Part shown: in pieces, positions 1-6,386 of the stretch
Layout of the letters: each line of letters opens with the position of its first letter
Position numbering within the stretch: the first letter of the stretch is position 1
Assembly: GCF_050529585.1 (NCBI RefSeq)
Contig: NZ_CP172882.1
Coordinates: 806,001-870,000, forward strand
Origin: Enterococcus_D sp050529585
GTDB taxonomy: Bacteria > Bacillota > Bacilli > Lactobacillales > Enterococcaceae
Reading direction: 5' to 3'
Length of the DNA stretch: 64,000 nt
Program-made: the position numbers and the translations under genes
Notes under the pieces: model-generated
What the model was told of the DNA's origin: nothing
Databases searched by the model: none
Seen by the model: only the letters and a program-made list of their open reading frames with translations

Positions 1-250
1 ACAATGATATCGACATAAGGAGACTGGGATCTTGATTTGTTAAGAACCTAGACTGTTTTTAATTTTGGCATTTCACTAAATTGATAAAATTAGTCGAAAT
101 TAACCGTTTTATATCGCTTGTTTGATGGTTAATTAGGATTTTTGCGTTTTCTGATAAAGTAAAATCATGATGAAGCGTTAGCGAAGATGTGTGACCGAAT
201 CGTCCGGCTAGATTCAAAAGTGTTGTGAAATTAGATGATAGCTGTATCGA
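1..250. other. Intergenic, no gene seen
   Basis: This A/T-rich stretch lies beyond the 3' end of the LexA-box gene. I see no convincing reading frame, ribosome site, hairpin-plus-T-run terminator or RNA motif in it. Confidence 0.5.
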
Positions 251-559
251 TCACCGCCCGTCCGGCCAATACGTCCGTTGGGGATCGTAGCGGCGGACGA
301 TTTTCCGGTTCGCTATAATATGTTGATAATAATAAACTGGCACGTCACCTTCTTCAATACGAAAAACAAAAAACAACGGGTGGTGCAAAACAGAATAGGC
401 AGCGGGAATCAGAATATAATTCTTACCCGTATGTTCCATCGTGCGCGCAAAGCTATCGAACAAAAAGTGCACAGGTGTTGGTAATGTGACCAACTCATAG
501 TAATGCTTCTCTAAAGCATAGGTTTCTTGCGTTGCATAAGCGATTTGTGCAGCGGTCAT
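251..559 (-). CDS. Small protein (~103 aa) under an SOS promoter
   Basis: The product is a small soluble protein with no signal peptide or membrane segment. Its middle has LPTPVHFLF and RTMEHTGKNY, and the C-terminal half is rich in aromatic and basic residues. I chose the ATG at 559 because GAGGAG (568-573) sits 8 nt before it; a GTG at 568 would overlap that site. The promoter carries a GAAC-N4-GTTC box between -35 and -10, so the gene is probably repressed by LexA and induced by DNA damage. From memory it resembles small SOS-associated proteins of Lactobacillales (DUF5960-like), but that family call is weak. The function is unknown. Confidence 0.7.
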   Translation of the reverse strand: MTAAQIAYATQETYALEKHYYELVTLPTPVHFLFDSFARTMEHTGKNYILIPAAYSVLHHPLFFVFRIEEGDVPVYYYQHIIANRKIVRRYDPQRTYWPDGR

Positions 560-579
560 AAAAATCACTCCTCACTGAA

Positions 580-608
580 ATTATACGAACGTTTGTTCTG
601 TTTGTAAA
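580..608 (-). promoter_or_regulatory. Promoter with LexA (SOS) box
   Basis: Read on the minus strand: TTTACA (608-603), a 17-nt spacer, then TATAAT (585-580). The spacer contains GAAC-gttt-GTTC (587-598), preceded by C and followed by T. This matches the Gram-positive LexA/DinR operator CGAAC-N4-GTTC. A repressor there would block RNA polymerase directly. Confidence 0.8.
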
Positions 609-828
609 GGGGGAGTTTTTCATTTAAGGGCAGCATGCAAAAAAAAAAAACAACCTAAATTTTTGTAGGATGGAGGGTGACAAATAATTATGAAGCGAAA
701 ATTCTCTATATGATAGGGGCAATTGAATGAACAGAGTAACTAAAGTACTTGCTACAATTTTAGAAGCATAGAATCGGGAGTGAGATTGACAACCAACAAA
801 CAGAAAAAGATGATTTTAATCTTGATAC
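609..828. other. Intergenic; possible 14-aa mini-ORF
   Basis: This region holds an A-run near 640-652 and an ATG at 727 opening MNRVTKVLATILEA-stop (727-771), with AGGGG (714-718) about 8 nt upstream. The peptide looks like the beginning of a membrane protein and may be a gene remnant or chance. Nothing else is recognisable. Confidence 0.3.
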
Positions 829-857
829 TTGCATGTACAACTAATTTGTTGTATACT
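829..857 (+). promoter_or_regulatory. Promoter with MarR-type palindrome
   Basis: TTGCAT (829-834) and TATACT (852-857) are separated by 17 nt. Between them lies TACAAC-taattt-GTTGTA (836-853), a perfect 6-bp inverted repeat covering the spacer and the start of the -10. It fits autorepression by the adjacent MarR protein. Related elements occur before the next two genes. Confidence 0.7.
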
Positions 858-894
858 TTTGTTGATCATACATATTTTATAAGGAGGGGAATAC

Positions 895-1332
895 ATGGGA
901 AAGCCAATTGAACAAGCGTTGGATGAATGTCTTTTTTTTAGTGTAAAAAAATTGGATCGTCTTTTAAATAAAATGGCAGATGAAGCATTTCGAAAAACTG
1001 GTTTAGCACCGACATACGGGTTTATTTTATTAGTCCTGAAAGAAAAAGATGGTATACCACAAAAGGACATTGCAGAAGTCTTATTTTCTGCACCATCAAC
1101 GATTGCTCGCTTTGTCGAAAAATTAGAACACAAAGGGTTAATCAAAACAGTGACAGATGGACGCAAATCCCTCGTATATTTAACTGATAAAGGCAAGGAT
1201 CTTTCTCAATTGATTGATACGAGTTGGGATGAACTTCATGATGCATATGGAGATATATTGGGCCATAAAGAAAGTGATATGCTTGCTAGTAAATTAAGCG
1301 ATACAGCAGAGCAGCTAAAAAAAGTAAAATAA
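895..1332 (+). CDS. MarR-family transcriptional regulator
   Basis: This 145-aa winged-helix regulator should act as a dimeric, ligand-responsive repressor. The helix-turn-helix core is around residues 55-80 (IPQKDIAEVLFSAPSTIARF), followed by the wing near DGRKSLVYLTDKG (residues 96-108). AAGGAGGGG lies 6-8 nt before the ATG. It heads a block with an MFS transporter, an SRPBCC protein and a flavin reductase, and a perfect palindrome sits in its own promoter. Inference: it senses a small toxic compound handled by the neighbours and represses itself and the transporter. The effector is not deducible. Confidence 0.85.
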   Translation: MGKPIEQALDECLFFSVKKLDRLLNKMADEAFRKTGLAPTYGFILLVLKEKDGIPQKDIAEVLFSAPSTIARFVEKLEHKGLIKTVTDGRKSLVYLTDKGKDLSQLIDTSWDELHDAYGDILGHKESDMLASKLSDTAEQLKKVK

Positions 1333-1351
1333 AATTTTTTACACAAAACAG

Positions 1352-1380
1352 TTGCATGTACACCTAATTTAAGTTATCCT
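1352..1380 (+). promoter_or_regulatory. Second promoter with the shared MarR-like element
   Basis: TTGCAT (1352-1357), 17 nt, TATCCT (1375-1380). The TTGCATGTACA-xCTAATTT string of the marR promoter recurs here, but the second half-site is degraded. Probably the same regulator binds more weakly. Confidence 0.55.
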
Positions 1381-1408
1381 TGCACATGTAAATGAAAGGA
1401 GGGAAATA

Positions 1409-2569
1409 TTGAATAAAAAAAGAATAGTCATGTTCATTGGGATCGTAGCTGTTGCCATCAACATGCGATTGCCTATCACAGCAATTCCTCCTTTACTCTC
1501 TGATTTTGAGAAAACATATGGACTTTCCAGCAACTTAATCGGTTTATTGACATCGATACCCCTTTTGACATTTGCTGTATCTTCGCCAATTCTAGTAAGA
1601 ATTGCTAGAAAATTAGGGAATGAGATTACTATAGCAATTTTTTTGATCCTTTTAGGAGTTGGCAGTTTCTTAAGAATTCAGGATAAAATTGGCATGCTGC
1701 TCATAGGGACATTTCTCATTGGATTAGGTATTTCTAGTGCGAATGTATTGCTGCCCGCGGTTATCAAACAACGGCTAAAAAATCCCCTTATCGGTATCAC
1801 TGCTTACAGTACATCAATGCTTTTTGTAGGTGCAATAGGCACAGGCACTACAGGACTATTGAGTGTTCATTATTCACTTAGGAATATTTTGATGGGATTA
1901 TCGATCATTTCAGTAATCAGTATCATTGGTTGGCTTCCGCTAATGCAATCCCCTTCTTATACCCAAACTGACAATAGCAAGAGACACGCAACATCGTCAG
2001 TTTGGAAAAGTAAGGTAGGTTGGTTGATTACCATTTTTTTTGGTTTGCAAGCTTTATTGTATTATTCGTTACTGACATGGCTGCCTAGTATTTTTTTGGC
2101 GCACGATTTTTCTACTCTGCAAAGTGGGACTTTAGTGACAATTTTACAGATAGGCTCTTTACCTATGGCATTTATTGTGCCGTTTTTTGCAAATCGCAAA
2201 AGGGGCGTTCAACACCTATGTCATATACTTGGACTTGGGTTGATAGTTGGACTGGCTACTTTGCTGGTCTCATCTAGTTATCAAATCGATATGGTTGCAA
2301 GTTTTGTGGTTGGAATAGCTGCGGGAGTTGCTTTTAATCTAGCAATAGTTTTCTTTACGCTAAAAGCGAAAGATAGTGACGAAACGGCCAATATTTCTGC
2401 GATGGCTCAATCTGCTGGCTACTTATTGGCAGCAGTAGGACCAGTATGGTTTGGTTGGCTGCATACCATCATGCATTCATGGAGCTTTGCAATGAGTACA
2501 GCAATATTACTTTCAGCAGTATTATGGGGAACAGGATATTTGATTGATCGCAGCAAATCAATAGCCTAA
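1409..2569 (+). CDS. MFS transporter, CynX/NimT-like
   Basis: This 386-aa integral membrane protein has about 12 hydrophobic segments. Its N-terminus (NMRLPITAIPPLLSDFEKTY) is typical of the CynX/NimT/YycB branch of the major facilitator superfamily, which includes cyanate and 2-nitroimidazole transporters. The start is TTG at 1409, preceded by AAAGGAGGG at 5-6 nt. It lies 76 nt after the MarR gene with its own operator-bearing promoter. Inference: efflux of the compound sensed by the MarR protein. The substrate cannot be read from the sequence. Confidence 0.8.
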   Translation: MNKKRIVMFIGIVAVAINMRLPITAIPPLLSDFEKTYGLSSNLIGLLTSIPLLTFAVSSPILVRIARKLGNEITIAIFLILLGVGSFLRIQDKIGMLLIGTFLIGLGISSANVLLPAVIKQRLKNPLIGITAYSTSMLFVGAIGTGTTGLLSVHYSLRNILMGLSIISVISIIGWLPLMQSPSYTQTDNSKRHATSSVWKSKVGWLITIFFGLQALLYYSLLTWLPSIFLAHDFSTLQSGTLVTILQIGSLPMAFIVPFFANRKRGVQHLCHILGLGLIVGLATLLVSSSYQIDMVASFVVGIAAGVAFNLAIVFFTLKAKDSDETANISAMAQSAGYLLAAVGPVWFGWLHTIMHSWSFAMSTAILLSAVLWGTGYLIDRSKSIA

Positions 2570-2591
2570 AAAAGAATGAATTGATTTAAAA

Positions 2592-2603
2592 TTGTATGTA
2601 CAA
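2592..2603 (+). promoter_or_regulatory. Third copy of the MarR-like element
   Basis: TTGTATGTACAA is an imperfect palindrome (arms TTGTA/TACAA) with the TTG-ATGTACA core shared with the two upstream promoters. It lies 30 nt before the SRPBCC gene. No good -10 follows at normal spacing, so it may be an operator without its own promoter. Confidence 0.45.
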
Positions 2604-2632
2604 ACATTAATTGAAAGGAAGAGGTATTTATA

Positions 2633-3133
2633 ATGAATGAAATAAATTGGACTGAAAAATTTACACCTGGAGAAACAGATAATTTTGTTTCTAATGAAGT
2701 AATCATAAAGGATTTGTCTTTTGAAAAGGTATGGGAATATCTTTCTGATACCTCGTACTGGGAAAAATATTATAAAAACTCTTCAGATATCCATATGTAT
2801 AATCAAGAATCAAGTGTATTGAACGAAGAAACGCGCTTTCGTTTCAAGACATTTGGATTCGATGTGGAAGCTCAAATAGAAGAATTTGATAAAAAGAATG
2901 ACATTGCACGTTTGTCTTGGCATGGTTGGAATGAAGAAACAGGAGATGATTTCTTAGATGTCTACCATGCTTGGTTAATTGAGAAATTACCCAAAAATCG
3001 CATTCGTATTTTGACTCAAGAATCTCAAATTGGTGTACCAGCAAAAGCTATGGCAAATGAAACCCCAAATCCAATGATGAATGGTCATCAAGCTTGGTTA
3101 GATGGATTAGTAGCGTATACAAAAGCGCATTGA
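2633..3133 (+). CDS. SRPBCC (START-like) domain protein
   Basis: This 166-aa soluble protein fits the SRPBCC helix-grip fold. It starts with a beta strand (NEVIIKDLSFEKVWEYLSDTSYW, residues 21-43), has mid-protein strands (ETRFRFKTFGFDVEAQIEEF), and ends in a long helix (AWLDGLVAYTKAH). Such proteins enclose hydrophobic ligands or act as cyclases or hydrolase-like enzymes. Start ATG 2633 follows GGAAGAGG. It sits between the MFS exporter and the flavin reductase, suggesting binding or conversion of the same small molecule; this is inference. No catalytic residues can be assigned. Confidence 0.7.
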   Translation: MNEINWTEKFTPGETDNFVSNEVIIKDLSFEKVWEYLSDTSYWEKYYKNSSDIHMYNQESSVLNEETRFRFKTFGFDVEAQIEEFDKKNDIARLSWHGWNEETGDDFLDVYHAWLIEKLPKNRIRILTQESQIGVPAKAMANETPNPMMNGHQAWLDGLVAYTKAH

Positions 3134-3320
3134 TGGAACGACAAAAGTCTTATCTTTAGCAGTGTCTGAATGAAAGAACCTTCCAATAGATTTATCTTTA
3201 ATAGCAGCAAAAAAATTATCGACAAGTAAACAAGATGGTCTTTGGAAATAAAGATATGGTTGCTATTATCATAAATGTGGAAAAGTAGAATATTATGAAT
3301 AAAAATACGGAGGGAACATG

Positions 3321-4427
3321 ATGAACGAACTAACTGAAAAATTAACCTTTGCATCAGGTGCAACGTTAAAAAATCGATTGATGATGTCACCAATGACAAC
3401 CCAATTAAGTTTTTTTAATGGAGTAATCACAAAAGATGAAATCAATTATTATGCTGAGCGAGCAGGAGGCGTAGGGGCCATTATAACTGGCGCAGCCAAT
3501 GTTCAAGATATCGGTAAAGGCTGGCCAGGAGAGTTAAGTATTGCAGATGATGAAACGTTGCCACGTCTGAAAGAATTAGCAGACGCAATCCATGCTAAAG
3601 GCGCTAAAGCCATTGTACAAATTTTTCATGGTGGGAGAATGACCTCATCAGCCACGCTTTCAGGTCAACAACCTGTTTCTGCTAGTGCTGTACCTGCAGA
3701 ACGTCCTGATGCTGAAGTACCGCGAGAGTTAAGTGAGGCTGAGATTGTAGAAACCATCAAAGCATTTGGTGATGGCACTCGACGCGCCATCAACGCAGGT
3801 TTTGATGGTATTGAACTGCACGGTGCCAATACGTATTTGATCCAACAATTTTTCTCTCCCCATTCAAATAGACGAACAGATGCATGGGGAGGTTCTCTTG
3901 AAAAAAGATATCACTTTATTGATTCATTATTGAAGAACATCTTTGAAGTTGTAGATGAGTATGCAAATAAGCCATTTATAGTAGGATATCGTTTTTCACC
4001 TGAAGAATTTGAAACCCCTGGAATTCGCTTTGAAGATACCCTCTATTTAATTGAACAGTTAGCAAAGAGCCGATTAGATTATCTTCACCTTTCATTAAAT
4101 CACTACGAACGTATGCCTCGATCAGAAAAGTATACCGAAAAATCAATTTTAGCCTACGTACACGAAGCGTTAAAAAATAGAAAACCATTGGTAGGGGTGG
4201 GCGGCATACGCAATCGCAAAGATGTGGAGTCTGTATTGGAAAATGCTGAGATTGCAGCCATAGGCCAACAATTATTAGTAGACCCTACTTGGGCAGAAAA
4301 ATTATTAGACAATGAGGATTCCAAATTTGTCACGAAACCATTTGAAGAAGCCATCCATGATTTAGATCTGCCAGTTCCATTATATAATTTTTTAGTTGAA
4401 CGCTATCAATCAATTGTTAATATTTAA
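3321..4427 (+). CDS. Old Yellow Enzyme-family NADH:flavin oxidoreductase
   Basis: An FMN TIM-barrel ene-reductase of about 368 aa. Seen: KNRLMMSPMTT near residue 20, QIFHGGRM (substrate/FMN region), GIELHGANTYLIQQFFSPHSN with the conserved His-Asn pair (HGAN), then RTDAWGGSLEKR, and a late GVGGIRNRKD phosphate-binding loop. No Fe-S cysteine cluster extension is present, so it is the short OYE/YqiG-like type. An ATG at 3318 is also possible, but 3321 is 7 nt from GGAGG and better spaced. It probably reduces electrophilic alkenes or nitro compounds. It follows the MarR/MFS/SRPBCC genes after a 187-nt gap and may be independently transcribed. Confidence 0.85.
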   Translation: MNELTEKLTFASGATLKNRLMMSPMTTQLSFFNGVITKDEINYYAERAGGVGAIITGAANVQDIGKGWPGELSIADDETLPRLKELADAIHAKGAKAIVQIFHGGRMTSSATLSGQQPVSASAVPAERPDAEVPRELSEAEIVETIKAFGDGTRRAINAGFDGIELHGANTYLIQQFFSPHSNRRTDAWGGSLEKRYHFIDSLLKNIFEVVDEYANKPFIVGYRFSPEEFETPGIRFEDTLYLIEQLAKSRLDYLHLSLNHYERMPRSEKYTEKSILAYVHEALKNRKPLVGVGGIRNRKDVESVLENAEIAAIGQQLLVDPTWAEKLLDNEDSKFVTKPFEEAIHDLDLPVPLYNFLVERYQSIVNI

Positions 4428-4566
4428 AAAAAGGCACTGTTCTGAAAAAAGGTCTTCAATGTTTGAATAAATGTAGAAATAGTTTCAGTCGAATTTATGC
4501 ATTGTAAAAAGTTTAGGTCCCAATTTATCCTAACAGTTTGATGAACTTGGAGGAGATTGATTGAAC

Positions 4567-4788
4567 ATGACACAAAAATGAAGCGTCCCGTAATCAAGAT
4601 TTAAGTAATCCTTAAATCCTCAAGGTATACAGACTGAAGACCATGCTGCTATCGTGAGAAAAATTTAACAAAGTAGCATTGTCTCAGTTATTTGCCCTGG
4701 TGTTGCAAGTCCGTTCAATAGTAAAGACGAGCATGATAAAGTGTTGGTAGCAGGTAAGCAGTATCCACTTGGTTTTATGTACAAATAA
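4567..4788 (+). pseudogene. Possible decayed 74-codon reading frame
   Basis: GGAGGAG lies 11 nt before an ATG at 4567. The frame runs to TAA at 4786 but is broken by stops at codons 5, 9, 14 and 34. The last 39 codons read protein-like (for example VICPGVASPFNSKDEHDKVL). No family is recognised. This is the only structure seen in the 470-nt gap between the OYE gene and the next gene. It could be a remnant or chance. Confidence 0.3.
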
Positions 4789-4897
4789 TCAGTAAGAGGC
4801 AGGTAACTGTTTAACATAAAATCATAGAGCTAAGGGCAAACATTTTATGCTACACTAAGGTCAAAGAATCTGTATATCGTAAAAAGGATGTGTATTC

Positions 4898-5224
4898 ATG
4901 GAGTGGCGGGCGTTAGAAGCATTGAGCGATCGGTTTGCAGCAGAAAAAATAGCAAGAAATAACGGGTGTTATCACATAAAAAGAGAAAGTGCTACTGTAT
5001 GTCAATTGGCTTTTTCAAGAACAGGTCATTGTGGAGAGACGTTATATCAGCCATTGATCAAAGTTCGGCGGGAAGCCGATGTGGCGATTCCCTATTACTT
5101 ACTGGATGTAAATGCGCAGCCAATCAAGCGTCTGCAACGAGTGTCTCCAAGTGATGCAGCGGCATTAGATCAGGCATTGGCAGCATTGATAGAAAAATTT
5201 CAACAAGACTTAGTATACGCATAA
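4898..5224 (+). CDS. Hypothetical protein, 108 aa
   Basis: I do not recognise this protein. It is soluble with no signal peptide. It has three cysteines, a central segment VRREADVAIPYYLLDVN, and an amphipathic C-terminal helix (DAAALDQALAALIEKFQQDL). An AAGGATG ribosome site precedes the ATG. It is a single gene followed by a strong shared terminator, convergent with a nitroreductase. Codon use looks like the rest of the chromosome rather than the A/T-rich block upstream. Confidence 0.6.
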   Translation: MEWRALEALSDRFAAEKIARNNGCYHIKRESATVCQLAFSRTGHCGETLYQPLIKVRREADVAIPYYLLDVNAQPIKRLQRVSPSDAAALDQALAALIEKFQQDLVYA

Positions 5225-5249
5225 ATAGTCAAAAACCAGGTGAATAAAA

Positions 5250-5294
5250 AATAGACCGATCGTTTCACACACTTGTTGAAACGATCGGTCTATT
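5250..5294. terminator. Bidirectional terminator
   Basis: An 18-bp perfect stem (5250-5267 with 5277-5294) with a 9-nt loop is flanked by A-runs and T-runs. It serves both the 108-aa gene and the convergent nitroreductase. Confidence 0.9.
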
Positions 5295-5307
5295 TGTTTG
5301 GGTTCAG

Positions 5308-6045
5308 TTAAAAATCACCGGTAAAGCCCTGGCTTTGCATAAAGGCGGCAACATCCGGACGCCGTGGCTCACGGAAAAACTCGGTCATTTTTGTTTGCCA
5401 ATTGGTTTCTTGCTGATTGCTGCCTCGGTGGGCATAGTAGGCAGCCGTTGTTTGATTGTATTGATCGACGATTTGTTTGGTCAATGGTTGATAGTGATCG
5501 GTACTTAAAATGGCGGCTTGGGGCAAGCGTACTTTGACCTCGTTGCGGCTTTGGGGATAACCGATCGTTAAACCAAAGAGGGGGAATGTCAGCTTAGGCA
5601 AACCTACCAATTGAGCGATAGCGGATAAATCATTACGAATGCCGCCGATATAGCAGATGCCTAAATCTTGGGTTTCAGCGTAAGCGACCATGTTCTGCGC
5701 AGCGATAGTCGTATCAACCACAGAGACGATAAATGGCTCCATCGTGGTCAATGCGTGGTTGGATAACCCAGCTTGTTCCAATAGTTGTTGATGCTTGTAT
5801 AAGTCAGCCACAAAGAGATAAAAGACACCCGTACGAGTAATATAATTTGGCGCGCCGGCAATCTTTTCGATGGTTGCCAATTTTTGCGGATCCTTGATTT
5901 CAATGATTGAGTAGGCTTGGACGAAATTAGAACTAGCACCACTTTGTGCCACTTGGACCAGCTGTGCTTTCAGTTTGTCAGATAATGGTTCGGGTTTGAA
6001 ATCTCTGACAGATGTATGATTGATGAATTGATTAAATAGGTCCAT
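5308..6045 (-). CDS. Nitroreductase-family NAD(P)H oxidoreductase (NfsA/NfrA-like)
   Basis: This 245-aa FMN-dependent flavoenzyme is of the oxygen-insensitive nitroreductase type. It begins with HTSVRDFKPEPLSDKL (the FMN-phosphate arginine region) and has SGASSNFVQAYSII (residues 35-48), DLGICYIGGIRND (central glycine-rich FMN site), and GLTIGYP near residue 162. The C-terminal tail with REPRRPDVAAFMQSQGF matches the NfsA/NfrA subgroup. AGGAGG precedes the ATG by about 7 nt. Role: two-electron reduction of nitro compounds, quinones or flavins; the physiological substrate is unknown. A 13-bp palindrome upstream may bind a repressor. Confidence 0.87.
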   Translation of the reverse strand: MDLFNQFINHTSVRDFKPEPLSDKLKAQLVQVAQSGASSNFVQAYSIIEIKDPQKLATIEKIAGAPNYITRTGVFYLFVADLYKHQQLLEQAGLSNHALTTMEPFIVSVVDTTIAAQNMVAYAETQDLGICYIGGIRNDLSAIAQLVGLPKLTFPLFGLTIGYPQSRNEVKVRLPQAAILSTDHYQPLTKQIVDQYNQTTAAYYAHRGSNQQETNWQTKMTEFFREPRRPDVAAFMQSQGFTGDF

Positions 6046-6078
6046 TTGTTTTCCTCCTGTAGAAATGGTATCTTTATG

Positions 6079-6091
6079 TACACTCAGTGTA
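6079..6091. promoter_or_regulatory. 13-bp palindrome upstream of the nitroreductase
   Basis: TACACT-c-AGTGTA, about 34 nt before the nitroreductase start codon, is a perfect 6-bp inverted repeat. It is a candidate repressor operator of unknown owner. Confidence 0.4.
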
Positions 6092-6120
6092 TCAGAAAAA
6101 AAGTCGACTGACCAAAAAGA

Positions 6121-6138
6121 ATATTTTCAAGAAAATAT
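6121..6138. repeat. Inverted repeat in the divergent intergenic region
   Basis: ATATTTTC-aa-GAAAATAT has 8-bp perfect arms. It lies about 20 nt upstream of the -35 of the riboswitch/ATPase transcript. It could be an operator or simply A/T-rich symmetry. Confidence 0.35.
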
Positions 6139-6157
6139 CAACATTAAGAGATTAAAG

Positions 6158-6186
6158 TTGCCAAGATATATATTTTCCGTTATGAT
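6158..6186 (+). promoter_or_regulatory. Promoter of the riboswitch-ATPase transcript
   Basis: TTGCCA (6158-6163), 17-nt spacer, TATGAT (6181-6186). Transcription should start near 6193, just before the riboswitch P1 strand. Confidence 0.65.
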
Positions 6187-6203
6187 AAATATACATTACA
6201 ATA

Positions 6204-6302
6204 TTCCTTAGGGGAGTAACTGGTGGCGAAAGCCGCGGTAATATCAACAGTAAGTAAGCTGGCAACAGCTTTCTGGTATTATTTTAAACGGTGAGACCTA
6301 AG
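6204..6302 (+). ncRNA. yybP-ykoY manganese riboswitch
   Basis: The leader has the yybP-ykoY hallmarks: CCTTAGGGGAGTAAC at the 5' side, a short GC hairpin (ggcgaaagcc), a second arm, and a closing P1 strand CCTAAG (6297-6302) pairing with CTTAGG near 6207. Members sense Mn2+ and commonly control Mn export genes, including P-type ATPases. The closing P1 strand is also the left arm of the terminator just downstream. Metal-stabilised P1 would therefore prevent the terminator and switch the ATPase on. The family is recognised by pattern; metal specificity is inferred from the family. Confidence 0.82.
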
Positions 6303-6340
6303 ACAAGCACATACTTGTCTTAGGTCTCTTTTTTTTTTTT
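6293..6340 (+). terminator. Riboswitch-controlled terminator
   Basis: A 15-bp perfect stem (6293-6307 with 6314-6328) has a 6-nt loop and about 12 T's. Its left arm includes the riboswitch P1 3' strand, so the two folds exclude each other. Confidence 0.88.
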
Positions 6341-6386
6341 AAAAGATACTTAAGCGGGTAAAAATACAAATAAAGGGGCAAACAGA

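Noticed and set aside
4567..4788. Toxin-antitoxin or small regulatory gene in the gap after the OYE gene
   Set aside because: Four in-frame stops and no partner gene. Reported only as a possible remnant.
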